Shown here in pieces: positions 1-8,504 of a stretch of DNA of 64,000 bases (its first letter is position 1; every line of letters starts with the position of its first letter). The position numbers and the translations under genes are program-made. The notes below the pieces were generated by a model. That model made no database searches, was not told the origin of the DNA, and saw only the letters and a program-made list of their open reading frames with translations. Location of the stretch: positions 310,001 through 374,000 of the forward strand of contig NZ_CP036200.1 of assembly GCF_004295345.1 (NCBI RefSeq). The letters are read 5' to 3'. The stretch is from Shewanella maritima (GTDB taxonomy: Bacteria > Pseudomonadota > Gammaproteobacteria > Enterobacterales > Shewanellaceae).

Positions 1-505
1 GCTTCGCCTGCTTTTTGGTTTCGATAATGCCAACTATCGTATTGCCACCAACGTGCATCAGCAATGAGTCTACGGCAGCATTTTCAGGCAAAGGAAATAC
101 ATACTCGCCATTAATCCAATGATTGGTTGGGTTTTTAAAGGTTTGCACAACTTTAACGCGACTTACCATGCCAGTGACATTGATATCAACCGAAGTACTT
201 AGCGGCAATGCATAATAAGTTTGCTCAGCGTGGGGCTCACCAAATTGCACTAAGCCATCTTTGGCGCTGCCATGGCTATTGGCATTGTTACTCGCATGGG
301 TATTGCTACTGGTATTAATAGTCGCAATTTGATAACTCATTAAGCCTTGGGTTAACTGCTCATTTTGCCCTTGGGTATGACCTGAAGCGCTTGCAAAGCG
401 ACTCACAAATAGCATCAATAGCGAGCAAGAAATCACTAGGTATACATAACGTTTAAAGCATGAGCGCTTTAGTTTTTCGTTTCTAAAACGGGAACCATGA
501 CACAT
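1..505 (-). CDS. Sortase target protein with N-terminal VIT domain (partial, cut by left edge)
   Basis: Only the first 168 codons are in the window; the gene runs off the left edge. Translation from the ATG at 505 gives a basic N-terminus, a hydrophobic segment at about residues 20-36 ending in an A-S-A cleavage-like site, a low-complexity Ser/Asn linker, and then a VIT (vault/inter-alpha-trypsin) domain start containing FKNPTNHWINGEYVFPLPE. This matches the N-terminus of the marine proteobacterial sortase target family, which normally continues into a VWA domain and a C-terminal sorting signal. An AAGGAG ribosome site lies 5 nt upstream of the ATG. It is upstream of a class GN sortase in related genomes, but that gene would be outside this window. 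The neighbouring pdsO, pdsR and pdsS genes support the call. The C-terminal sorting motif cannot be checked here. Confidence 0.85.
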   Translation of the reverse strand, partial: MCHGSRFRNEKLKRSCFKRYVYLVISCSLLMLFVSRFASASGHTQGQNEQLTQGLMSYQIATINTSSNTHASNNANSHGSAKDGLVQFGEPHAEQTYYALPLSTSVDINVTGMVSRVKVVQTFKNPTNHWINGEYVFPLPENAAVDSLLMHVGGNTIVGIIETKKQAK

Positions 506-571
506 AAATGCTCCTTGTCACCTACTTGCATTGCAAGCAGGCAACTGTCTAATTTCAATAAATAGAAGGGG

Positions 572-1315
572 TTAGTTAGAAGCAAGTTCGCCGTGCTTAG
601 CACCAAGTTTTAAGGTCACGCGGCGATCAAAGAAGTCATTTTCAAAATTCTGCTCTTGATGCAATGGCGCAGTAGCACCGTAGGCTTGGCCTTGTAAGCG
701 GCTCGCATCAATGCCCTGCGCTGTCAGGTAGTTAGTCACTTCAAGTAAACGCTGCTCAGATAACACCTGGTTGTAGCTTGAGTCACCGCGGCGATCGGCA
801 TAGCCGGTTAAATCAAGGGTTAACTCTGGCGATACATTCATCATGTAAGCCACGTTATCAAGTTGCTGTTTGAAGATAGGTTCAATATGACTAGAGCCGG
901 TTTTAAACTGTACATTCATGCCCATGCTTAACTCATCAAGCACTTGTTGTTGAGTTGCTTTAATTTGTGCCAGCTGCACTTGTGCCTCGTTGTAGGCTTG
1001 GGTCATCTCTTGCAATGATTGATTGTTACGCTCCATGGCAGTGATGGTTGAGCTTTGCTCACTGATTTTGGCTTGCTGCGCCGCAATCTCACTGTCATCA
1101 CCAACAGATTTACCAATAAGTGAGCCCGTAAATGCGCCGATAAATGCGCCAACCGGGCCACCCACAACTGCGCCAAACACTAAACCAGAACTCAAACCTA
1201 CTAGTTCTTCTGTGTGTTCACGCTCTTCAATATCAGCGTTTTGCGACGCGGCAACTGCCATGTTTGAAAGTGAAAGAGTGGCGATTAGTGCAATGGCGAT
1301 AGTTTGCTTTTTCAT
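572..1315 (-). CDS. pdsO: PdsO, OmpA-family protein of the dedicated sortase system
   Basis: A 247-residue exported protein. It has an N-terminal signal peptide (MKKQTIAIALIATLSLSNMA), a glycine-zipper segment at about residues 42-70 rich in GxxxG pairs, a coiled-coil-like Gln-rich stretch at about 75-125, and a C-terminal OmpA/MotB peptidoglycan-binding domain with LTGYADRRGDSSYNQ. This architecture matches the PdsO family that co-occurs with proteobacterial class GN sortases. The ATG at 1315 is preferred over the in-frame one at 1324, because an AAGGA site sits 8 nt before the former and overlaps the latter. It lies 66 nt upstream of, and in line with, the sortase target gene, so the two probably share a transcript. 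It diverges from pdsR. The likely role is outer-membrane or peptidoglycan anchoring around the sortase substrate, which is inference from the family. Confidence 0.9.
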   Translation of the reverse strand: MKKQTIAIALIATLSLSNMAVAASQNADIEEREHTEELVGLSSGLVFGAVVGGPVGAFIGAFTGSLIGKSVGDDSEIAAQQAKISEQSSTITAMERNNQSLQEMTQAYNEAQVQLAQIKATQQQVLDELSMGMNVQFKTGSSHIEPIFKQQLDNVAYMMNVSPELTLDLTGYADRRGDSSYNQVLSEQRLLEVTNYLTAQGIDASRLQGQAYGATAPLHQEQNFENDFFDRRVTLKLGAKHGELASN

Positions 1316-1547
1316 GTGCTTCATCCTTTTAGGTGTTATTTAAACTTGCGTTTCAGAATGTGTGCTCCTGAACTCGATGAAGCTATTAAACAATGCCCAA
1401 ATGGCTTTTTTTGGCATCAAAAATGGCAATGCAGAGATCAAATGTGGCAACAATATGGCAATTGCCTCAGTTCGCTTTTTTGCGGCTAAATTTACTGTAT
1501 AGTCAGCGTTATACGAAAAATGAGTGTGTTAGAAAGATACAGAGACG

Positions 1548-2237
1548 ATGAAAAGAATTGCCATAGTTGAAGATGAAGCGGCGATCCGCGAGAACTATAA
1601 AGATGTATTGCAGCAGCAAGGCTATCAAGTTCAGGCCTATGCTAATCGCCCAGAAGCCATGCAAGCTTTTAACAGTCGCTTACCTGATTTGGCCATTTTA
1701 GATATTGGACTTGAAGAAGAAATCGACGGCGGTTTTACCCTGTGCCAAGCGCTGCGCAATATGTCGAGCACCTTGCCGATCATTTTTTTAACTGCTCGTG
1801 ATAGTGACATCGATACGGTTTGCGGCCTGCGCTTAGGGGCTGACGACTACTTATCAAAAGATGTCAGCTTTCCTCATCTTATTGCACGGATTGCCGCACT
1901 ATTTCGCCGCTCAGAGCTGATTAGCTCAAGTCCAATTGAAGATAATTTGATGGAGCGAGGCCCACTTACCATTGATGCCAACCGTATTCAGGTGAGCTGG
2001 AAGCAAACCCCGATTGAATTAACAGTAACCGAGTTTTGGATGGTGCACGCCATGGCAAAACACCCAGGCCATGTGCGTAGCCGCCAAGACTTGATGGCGG
2101 ACGCTAAAATCTATGTTGATGACAGCACCATCACCTCGCACGTAAAGCGTATTCGCAAGAAGTTTCTCGCCGTTGATAGCGACTTTGACTGTATCGATAC
2201 CGTATATGGCATGGGCTATCGCTGGGACAGCTTGTAA
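1548..2237 (+). CDS. pdsR: PdsR, dedicated sortase system response regulator
   Basis: A 229-residue OmpR-type response regulator. The receiver domain (about residues 1-120) has the acidic pair near position 10 (EDEAA), the phosphoacceptor region LAILDIGLEEE with Asp about 52, and the conserved Lys in LSKDVSFP. The C-terminal winged helix ends with VYGMGYRW. Length is normal for the family. It is transcribed away from pdsO, and the sensor kinase pdsS follows 32 nt downstream, giving a cognate two-component operon. Similarity to the proteobacterial dedicated sortase regulator family plus context gives the name. Its target promoters, probably including the divergent pdsO-target transcript, are not shown by the sequence. 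Confidence 0.9.
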   Translation: MKRIAIVEDEAAIRENYKDVLQQQGYQVQAYANRPEAMQAFNSRLPDLAILDIGLEEEIDGGFTLCQALRNMSSTLPIIFLTARDSDIDTVCGLRLGADDYLSKDVSFPHLIARIAALFRRSELISSSPIEDNLMERGPLTIDANRIQVSWKQTPIELTVTEFWMVHAMAKHPGHVRSRQDLMADAKIYVDDSTITSHVKRIRKKFLAVDSDFDCIDTVYGMGYRWDSL

Positions 2238-2269
2238 CGCAATCGAAAGTATCTTAACCAAGGTTATTC

Positions 2270-4432
2270 ATGTATTTACCATTAGGGCTTAGAGCCAAAG
2301 TCGTTATCCTGTCACTATTCTTACTGTGCCTGCCCTGGCTTGGTTATCAGTATGTGTGGGAGATGGAGAAATACCTGCGTCACGGTCAAGAAAAAACCTT
2401 AGAGGGCACGACTCAAGCGCTGGCCACAGCCTTACACGAGCGTCCAAAACTGTTTGACAATCAGGCAAGCTTTTTAAGCCAGGTTGAAAAAGGCCGTGAT
2501 CTTTATGCCTACCCGCTTGCGGGCCCTATTCAGCTAGACGGTAAACTGCACGACTGGCAACCATATGCTCACCGTATGCTGGAATACGGCAAGGATAACT
2601 TGCTATATCAACGTGACGAGCAAGATACCCCAGATATTCGCTTTACGCATATGGTGGGTAAATACGCAGGATACCTGTACGGATTTTTTCAAGTAAGCGA
2701 TGCCAATGTCATCTTTCGTGGTAAAAACAGCCTCAGAGTAGACAGAAACGATCATCTCGTCATGGCAACGCTAACCCCTGCCGGCGAATTTAAGCGTTAC
2801 ATTATTGCCAATACAGAACAAGGCTGGCTAAGTGCATTTGAGCTGCCAGCAGACCCAAGTCAAAGCATTCCTGTTACCCCAGAAGTGCGTATTCAAGGTC
2901 ACTGGCGAGTGACCAAACAAGGCTACAACATAGAGTTTCGGGTGCCACTTTCAATGGTTGGCAGCAAGCTTGGTTTCGCCATTCATAATGTCGACAGCAA
3001 ACAAACTCGCGATTTAGTCAATATTATCGGAACATCGCAAACTAACTCAGTGGCAAACCTAGGTACAGTGTTGGTTCCCTCACCTGAAATCGAAAGTATT
3101 ATTAAAGGCATGAGCCACAACAGCTCACGGATTTGGGTGGTGGATAATCACGGCCGCGTACTGGCTAAATCGGGCGATATTCGCTCATCTAGCAACGCCT
3201 GGAAGAGCACGGCCCTACTTGAAACGGATAACAGCGGCTGGGAGAAATTCCATAGCCAGTATTTACTGCCTCTTTATTACAAAATCCTCACCCGCCCACC
3301 ACAAGACTTTATTGACTCTTTGCAAGACTCTACCGAGTTAAGTGGCAGTCATATCGAAAAAGCGCTTGAGGGTAAGCCTGGCTCAACCTGGAGGCTAACA
3401 CCCGACAGTAAAGCGGTGATCTTAGCCGCGGCAAGCCCTATTTGGATTGACGATAAAGTCATGGGTGTGGTGATAGCTGAAGAAACTACTCACGGTATTC
3501 GCTCGCTGCGAAATAAAGCACTAGAAAAACTGTTCAATATTATTCTCACCATCATGAGCATGGGTACATTGGCGCTATTTATATTTGCATCGAGCATTTC
3601 TAGCCGTATTCGCCGCTTACGCGACCAGGCTGAAACCGCAATTGATGCTCAAGGACGTGTGCGCCAGCAAATTGAGCCGTCAAAAAACAGAGATGAAATT
3701 GGCGATCTATCGCGTAGCTTCTCAAGTATCGTCAGCCGCTTAGGTCAATACACCCATTATTTAGAGAATATGTCGTCAAGGCTGTCGCACGAGCTGCGCA
3801 CGCCAGTTGCAGTGGTGCGTAGCTCCCTTGAGCATTTAAGCTTGCAGCAACTAGATGAACCCACAGAAAAGTACGTTAATCGCGCCCAGGAAGGGGTTAA
3901 TCGTCTGCACCTTATCCTCAACAATTTAAGTGAAGCGACCCGCTTAGAAGAGAGTCTTACTAAGGCTGAGACCAATGACTTCCCGCTGCAAAAAGTGATT
4001 GCAGGTTGTATGCAGGGATATCAGCTTACCTACCCTCAGCAAAGCTTCAGCACTCACATTGAAGACAAGCCGATGCAGTGTCACGGAGTGCCCGAATACA
4101 TCGCGCAGCTAATGGACAAACTCATCAACAACGCCATAGAATTTAGCGCCGATGATAGCGCCATTGACGTGAGCCTGACGCAATACAATAAGCAAGCTAT
4201 CATCAAGGTCACCAATGTTGGGCCACTATTGCCCGAGAACATGAACGATCAAATTTTTGAGTCTATGGTGTCGGTACGCCCGCAAGAAGCCAGCAGTAAG
4301 CCACACCTTGGCTTAGGCTTGTATATCGCAAGATTAATTAGTGAATTCCATAACGGTACTATCAGTGCCACGAATGTGGAGACGCAATCAGGACAAGGGG
4401 TTGAAATTTGCGTGACACTTCCGCTTAACTAA
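2270..4432 (+). CDS. pdsS: PdsS, dedicated sortase system sensor histidine kinase
   Basis: A 720-residue membrane sensor kinase. One transmembrane helix lies at about residues 10-28 and a second at about 420-440, enclosing an unusually large extracytoplasmic region of some 390 residues. Within it, LDGKLHDWQPY through the GFFQVSD segment and FRVPLSMVG resemble a CBM9-like carbohydrate-binding fold. A HAMP-like segment follows, then the dimerisation helix with LSHELRTPVAVV (His 507), an ATPase N-box with NNAIEFS near 620 and a G-box with LGLGLYIARLI. An AAGG site stands 6 nt before the ATG. It pairs with pdsR and is followed by a terminator hairpin. The extended periplasmic sensor distinguishes it from ordinary EnvZ-type kinases. 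The sugar-binding suggestion is inference from pattern only. Confidence 0.9.
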   Translation: MYLPLGLRAKVVILSLFLLCLPWLGYQYVWEMEKYLRHGQEKTLEGTTQALATALHERPKLFDNQASFLSQVEKGRDLYAYPLAGPIQLDGKLHDWQPYAHRMLEYGKDNLLYQRDEQDTPDIRFTHMVGKYAGYLYGFFQVSDANVIFRGKNSLRVDRNDHLVMATLTPAGEFKRYIIANTEQGWLSAFELPADPSQSIPVTPEVRIQGHWRVTKQGYNIEFRVPLSMVGSKLGFAIHNVDSKQTRDLVNIIGTSQTNSVANLGTVLVPSPEIESIIKGMSHNSSRIWVVDNHGRVLAKSGDIRSSSNAWKSTALLETDNSGWEKFHSQYLLPLYYKILTRPPQDFIDSLQDSTELSGSHIEKALEGKPGSTWRLTPDSKAVILAAASPIWIDDKVMGVVIAEETTHGIRSLRNKALEKLFNIILTIMSMGTLALFIFASSISSRIRRLRDQAETAIDAQGRVRQQIEPSKNRDEIGDLSRSFSSIVSRLGQYTHYLENMSSRLSHELRTPVAVVRSSLEHLSLQQLDEPTEKYVNRAQEGVNRLHLILNNLSEATRLEESLTKAETNDFPLQKVIAGCMQGYQLTYPQQSFSTHIEDKPMQCHGVPEYIAQLMDKLINNAIEFSADDSAIDVSLTQYNKQAIIKVTNVGPLLPENMNDQIFESMVSVRPQEASSKPHLGLGLYIARLISEFHNGTISATNVETQSGQGVEICVTLPLN

Positions 4433-4540
4433 TTTTGCCCGAGATTTTTTGAGCGACGCCTTTGTGAGCGATTCCTTAAACTAGTCTCTTAGCTATTAAG
4501 CTAGTTCAGCGAGCCAGCTCAAATAAGTGGTATTACCCAA

Positions 4541-4575
4541 AGCGCCTATCGAGACATCCCGATAGGCGCTGTTTT
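4541..4575 (+). terminator. Rho-independent terminator after pdsS
   Basis: A perfect 11-bp inverted repeat, AGCGCCTATCG and CGATAGGCGCT, encloses an 8-nt loop and is followed by GTTTTAT. It lies between the converging pdsS and GtrA-family genes. The T-run is on the plus strand, so it chiefly serves pdsS; readthrough from the other side may also be attenuated. Confidence 0.75.
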
Positions 4576-4607
4576 ATCTATTTAGTCAACCCACAAAGCT
4601 GCTTTGC

Positions 4608-5120
4608 TTATGCGACTACATGACGATAAGTGAGGTAATTTGCGCCAAGCCAATTGACCACCAACCCTAAGCCCACGCCAAAGCCTAGGCTAAATAAACT
4701 CGCCAAAGTATGTTGTGGCAACAAGGTATGCATCAAACTAAAGCCAATAAAGTTCACGGTAATTGAACATGCAGCCACCAACGCAACCCACTTAAATTGT
4801 GCCTTGGCGCTCAGCTGTTTTCGCTTGCCAAAGCTGTAATATCTGTGGCCAATCCAGGTCAACAGCAACCCAACTAACATGGCAATGGCGCGAGCAAATT
4901 GCGCCGCACCTGTATCACCAGTAAACACAAACTCGATGAGTAAAAAATACAAGCTGGCATCGACAATAAAGCTACTTCCACCAACCAACACAAAACGATA
5001 AAAGCTTGAGTCAAACAGGCTAAATTTATGTTGTAGTGCAAATTGACTGTACCTAGGCCGCTCAGAGGAAAGCGCGACTTCGCCATTTTGACTCTCAGTC
5101 TCAAAAGCTGGCTGACTCAT
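4608..5120 (-). CDS. GtrA-family polytopic membrane protein
   Basis: A 170-residue protein with four predicted membrane helices (about residues 40-60, 70-92, 105-125 and 140-160). It carries the GtrA-like signature FVLVGGSSFIVDASLYFLL at the first helix and LGANYLTYRHVV at the end. GtrA-family proteins are linked to flipping of polyprenyl-phosphate-linked sugars across the inner membrane. Its start overlaps the stop of the ArnT-like gene by 4 nt (ATGA), indicating translational coupling. It is the last gene of a three-gene operon with an ArnT-like transferase and a polyprenyl-phosphate glycosyltransferase, so it probably supplies the flippase step. The sugar moved is unknown. Confidence 0.88.
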   Translation of the reverse strand: MSQPAFETESQNGEVALSSERPRYSQFALQHKFSLFDSSFYRFVLVGGSSFIVDASLYFLLIEFVFTGDTGAAQFARAIAMLVGLLLTWIGHRYYSFGKRKQLSAKAQFKWVALVAACSITVNFIGFSLMHTLLPQHTLASLFSLGFGVGLGLVVNWLGANYLTYRHVVA

Positions 5121-6571
5121 CAGTGACGACTCAACTGCTCGACAGCTAAGTCATCAGACTGCGCCTTCAATTCAGATGCCGATGTTGAAGCTGAGGAACG
5201 GCACAATAACAGTGACTTATCTTGAGTATTTGCCTGCTGGATACAGCGGCTAAATGGCGGTAATGAAACATCAATGTGTTTATGATGGGCAACCAGATAA
5301 AACTGTGACTGTGTCACCTCTTGCAGAGTATTTTGATCAATAAGTTTTGCTTGCCCTTGGGTGTAATACCGCCCAGAGAATTCTTGTTGCAACCAATAAA
5401 ATACACGGTGATCTTCACTACGCTGCGATAACAGCCATTTATCACTTTTTTGCTTATCAATGCCCGAGTTAACCATTGCTAATGCGACTAGCAAAAGCAC
5501 GGGTATAAATGCGGCAACTTTAGCAAGGTGGGCAACGCCGTGTTCTTTCCACGCATACGCAACTAACAATGCCAGCGCTGGCGCCGCCGGCAGCACGTAT
5601 GCGGGTAAAATGTTGCCCGCCAAGGTAAACAAGATAAGTGGCGACAGCATCCAGCAGATCAAAAACTTAGTTAAACCATCAAATCCATTATGCCGTTGAT
5701 ATAATTTATACAGCGCTGCTGGAATAAATAACGTCCAGGGTAAGCCTGCAAAAGCAAAGAATAGCCAGATTTTACCTCTTGGTTGGTCATGCGCAGAGCC
5801 GTACAAGTCCCCTTGCCAGCCACTATCTACAAAGCGCGAGTAATGCTCACCAATTAAAAAATATTCTAAAAAGCCCGGTGTCGCTTGCTCTGCCATCCAA
5901 TACCAGGGCGCGGCGAGCAATAGCATTAAAGCAAAGCCACTAATAAGCGGTACTTTTATCACTAACTGCGACCACATTTTTACTGCGCCGAAATGCCACA
6001 ATAACCATAAGCCAGAGCCGATAAAGAATATCACTAGCGCCACCGGCCCTTTTGCTAATAACCCTATGCCAAGCCCAATGAAGCCGATATAGGCAAAAGA
6101 TTTATGCTTTGTGAACGCCAAGTAGAACCCGATATAGGCTAAGGTGACGGCAAATAGTAAGCCCATATCTGTCATTACAGTGCCTAAACACACGTAAAAT
6201 ACACAAATGGTCGATAGCACCAACGCGACATTTAGACGACTGATAGCAAACTGTTTAGCAAATAGCGCCACAGCTATTAACGTAAACAGCCCAGCGATAA
6301 AATGAGGTAGCCTTAAAAAGAACTCATTATTGGTAAATAGCGCGATTGAGCCAGCGCTCATCCAATTTTGCAGTGGCGGTTTACCCCAAAACGGCACGCC
6401 ATAATCAAACAATGGCGTTAACCAGTTACCCGTTTCCACCATCAGGCGTGCCATTTCGCCGTAGCGGGCTTCAGTTGTGTCCATTAGCGGATAAAAATGC
6501 AATGAAATTAAACGAATGAAAAGAGCTGTAATCAGCACACCCAATAATTGCTTTTGTCTGATACTCAACAT
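5120..6571 (-). CDS. ArnT-like (GT83/GT39-type) membrane glycosyltransferase
   Basis: A 483-residue polytopic protein. The N-terminal loop has the family pattern MDTTEARYGEMARLMVETGN followed by FWGKPPLQNW, in which the acidic and Arg residues correspond to the catalytic loop of ArnT/PMT-fold enzymes. About ten hydrophobic helices follow, plus a short soluble C-terminus. Such enzymes transfer a sugar from a polyprenyl-phosphate carrier onto lipid A, another glycolipid or a protein on the periplasmic side. It overlaps its upstream neighbour by 1 nt (TAATG) and the downstream GtrA gene by 4 nt. It is shorter than E. coli ArnT (about 550 residues), and no aminoarabinose synthesis genes are nearby. 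The substrate is therefore open and the name arnT is not applied. Confidence 0.85.
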   Translation of the reverse strand: MLSIRQKQLLGVLITALFIRLISLHFYPLMDTTEARYGEMARLMVETGNWLTPLFDYGVPFWGKPPLQNWMSAGSIALFTNNEFFLRLPHFIAGLFTLIAVALFAKQFAISRLNVALVLSTICVFYVCLGTVMTDMGLLFAVTLAYIGFYLAFTKHKSFAYIGFIGLGIGLLAKGPVALVIFFIGSGLWLLWHFGAVKMWSQLVIKVPLISGFALMLLLAAPWYWMAEQATPGFLEYFLIGEHYSRFVDSGWQGDLYGSAHDQPRGKIWLFFAFAGLPWTLFIPAALYKLYQRHNGFDGLTKFLICWMLSPLILFTLAGNILPAYVLPAAPALALLVAYAWKEHGVAHLAKVAAFIPVLLLVALAMVNSGIDKQKSDKWLLSQRSEDHRVFYWLQQEFSGRYYTQGQAKLIDQNTLQEVTQSQFYLVAHHKHIDVSLPPFSRCIQQANTQDKSLLLCRSSASTSASELKAQSDDLAVEQLSRH

Positions 6572-7680
6572 TAGCCATTCACCTCTTTGGCAGAGTTAAA
6601 GGCTGTCACTGTATTGGTTATAGGACCGGGCGCCTTGTTGCTACCGTAACTAAAAGCATTAGGCACAGTGTTAGCTTGTAATTGCTGCCTTTGAGAAACG
6701 GAAAATGGTTTATCACTGCGGTGTTGCTGATAAGCTTGTGCCACAATGAAAATCGGTCGCTGTTTCACTTCCACAAATACCCTGCCGACATATTCACCAA
6801 TTAAGCCAATAGCAAGCAACTGCACACCCGCAAGAAACAATTGCGTCACCATAATTGAGGCATAACCCGCCACAGCTTCGCCAAACACTAAGGTTTTGGT
6901 CATAATCCACAGGCCGTATACGAAGGCAAACACGCCAATCGTAACGCCAGAGTATGTTGCTAGCCTCAATGGTTTGAAACTGAAAGAAGTAATACCGTCC
7001 ATCGCTAGACCGATCAGCGAGCCATAGTTCCATTTAGTATCACCACATTGACGGCTGTGCCTATCAAACTCGATGGTCGCTTGTGCAAAGCCCGGCCAGC
7101 TCAAAATTCCTTTCATAAAACGATTTCGTTCAGGCATGGCATTGATGTGATCAACGACCTGGCGGCTGAGTAATCTAAAATCCCCCACATTTTCATGAAC
7201 TGGCGTATCTGAAAGCCAGTTCATTAATTTGTAAAAGCATGCTGCAGAAAAACGCTTAAACCAGGTTTCCCCATGGCGCTTGCGGCGCTTCATGTTGACA
7301 ACATCAAAGCCCTCACGCCACTTGGCAAGCATTTCAGGTATCAGCTCAGGCGGATCTTGTAGATCAGCGTCGAGCAAAATGACCGCTTCACCGCGAACAC
7401 TCTCTAAACCGGCTGTCATCGCCGCCTCTTTACCAAAGTTACGGCTCAAGCGAATGTATTGCGTCTCAAAGTGTAAGCTGTGTTTTTGCAGCAAGTATTG
7501 CCAGGTACCGTCGTGACTGCCGTCATCGACAAAAACCACCTCACACAAGTCATCCATATCGCTAATGAGTGTATTTAAACGCTCGAACAGCACATCAATG
7601 CCTTCAACCTCGTTATACATGGGGATCACAATCGATAAGGTGACCGGAGAAACTGCTGTTAGGTGGGTGTCCACAACCAT
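6571..7680 (-). CDS. GT2 polyprenyl-phosphate glycosyltransferase (ArnC/GtrB/DPM1-like)
   Basis: A 369-residue family 2 glycosyltransferase. The catalytic domain starts LSIVIPMYNEVEGIDVLFERL, has VVFVDDGSHDGTW and the DADLQDPPELIPEM metal-binding motif. Two C-terminal membrane helices occupy about residues 235-300, and a hydrophilic tail extends beyond them. This is the layout of enzymes that load a nucleotide-activated sugar onto undecaprenyl phosphate at the cytoplasmic face. I place the start at the ATG at 7680, because an AGTGGA site is about 7 nt upstream; a GTG at 7692 is in frame but lacks a ribosome site. It leads the operon with the ArnT-like and GtrA genes, giving charge, flip and transfer steps. 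A perfect palindrome lies about 46 nt upstream of the start. Confidence 0.9.
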   Translation of the reverse strand: MVVDTHLTAVSPVTLSIVIPMYNEVEGIDVLFERLNTLISDMDDLCEVVFVDDGSHDGTWQYLLQKHSLHFETQYIRLSRNFGKEAAMTAGLESVRGEAVILLDADLQDPPELIPEMLAKWREGFDVVNMKRRKRHGETWFKRFSAACFYKLMNWLSDTPVHENVGDFRLLSRQVVDHINAMPERNRFMKGILSWPGFAQATIEFDRHSRQCGDTKWNYGSLIGLAMDGITSFSFKPLRLATYSGVTIGVFAFVYGLWIMTKTLVFGEAVAGYASIMVTQLFLAGVQLLAIGLIGEYVGRVFVEVKQRPIFIVAQAYQQHRSDKPFSVSQRQQLQANTVPNAFSYGSNKAPGPITNTVTAFNSAKEVNG

Positions 7681-7726
7681 AATCTTGTCCACTTAAAAAA
7701 TAGAATTGGATTATGAACAAGTGCGC

Positions 7727-7757
7727 GTGTAAGAAATGTCGACGACATTTCTTACAC
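7727..7757. promoter_or_regulatory. Perfect 31-nt palindrome between divergent operons
   Basis: The arms GTGTAAGAAATGTCG and CGACATTTCTTACAC are exactly complementary around a single A at 7742. Outer GTGC (7721-7724) and GCAC (7761-7764) extend the symmetry after a short mismatch. It sits between the divergent glycosyltransferase operon and the response-regulator gene, so it is placed to be an operator for both or a hairpin in a leader. No T-run follows on either strand, which argues against a terminator. Confidence 0.6.
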
Positions 7758-7810
7758 ATTGCACATGTGATAATTTACTCAATAACGTGATGACTGTTTA
7801 TCTTGGCTAA

Positions 7811-8482
7811 ATGAAAATTCTAATAATTGAAGACAACCATGATGTGGCTGGCGTGTTAGGTGATTACTTTGAGGCACTTGGTTGCGAGTTAGATTATGCG
7901 ACCAATGGTGAACAAGGACTAAAACTCGCACTTCAAACCGCATTTGACGCCATCATTCTTGATTTAATGCTGCCAAAAATCGACGGCCTTAGCCTATGCC
8001 GTCAATTGCGCCAGCAAGCCTGCATCACCCCTGTGTTAATGTTGACCGCCCTTGATAGTAAACAAGACTTGCTGCAAGGCTTTGATGTCGGCGCGGATGA
8101 TTACCTAGGTAAGCCATTTGATTTGGAAGAGGTTTACGCCAGAGTCAAAGCATTGGTAAAAAGGCACAAAGGTCAGGTGGCACCTAATGAAATTAGCTTT
8201 TCAGAGCTCAGTATTAATCTTGCTCAGCACAAAGCAATGCGCGCAGGGCAAACGCTAGTACTCACACCCACTACCTATCAAATTCTGGTGTTACTAACTC
8301 AGTATGCACCTAACCTGGTTACGCGCGAGCAAGTCATTGAGCAGCTGTGGGGTGATAACCCACCAGGACAAGACATTCTACGCAGCCATATATATCAACT
8401 GCGGACTCAACTGGATAAGCCCTTCGCCACACCTATGTTAGTGACCGTGCCAAAAGTTGGCTTTAAATTACAACAAACTTAA
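7811..8482 (+). CDS. OmpR-family response regulator (PmrA/QseB-like)
   Basis: A 223-residue response regulator with the acidic pair IIEDNHD near residue 8, phosphoacceptor AIILDLMLPKIDGL (Asp about 51), Lys in LGKPFDLEE, and a C-terminal winged-helix domain ending TVPKVGFKL. It is closest by eye to the PmrA/QseB/TctD group. The partner kinase begins 22 nt downstream. It diverges from the GT2/ArnT-like/GtrA operon. PmrA-type regulators often control lipid A or surface-glycan modification, which suggests but does not prove that the pair regulates that operon. No strong ribosome site precedes the ATG. Confidence 0.88.
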   Translation: MKILIIEDNHDVAGVLGDYFEALGCELDYATNGEQGLKLALQTAFDAIILDLMLPKIDGLSLCRQLRQQACITPVLMLTALDSKQDLLQGFDVGADDYLGKPFDLEEVYARVKALVKRHKGQVAPNEISFSELSINLAQHKAMRAGQTLVLTPTTYQILVLLTQYAPNLVTREQVIEQLWGDNPPGQDILRSHIYQLRTQLDKPFATPMLVTVPKVGFKLQQT

Positions 8483-8504
8483 AAACAGCAAGGCGTTTGA
8501 TACC

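Noticed and set aside
1358..1489. A 43-codon Cys/Trp-rich frame between pdsO and pdsR
   Set aside because: No ribosome site, it lies in the divergent promoter region, and its composition comes from repeated TGGCAA-type DNA.
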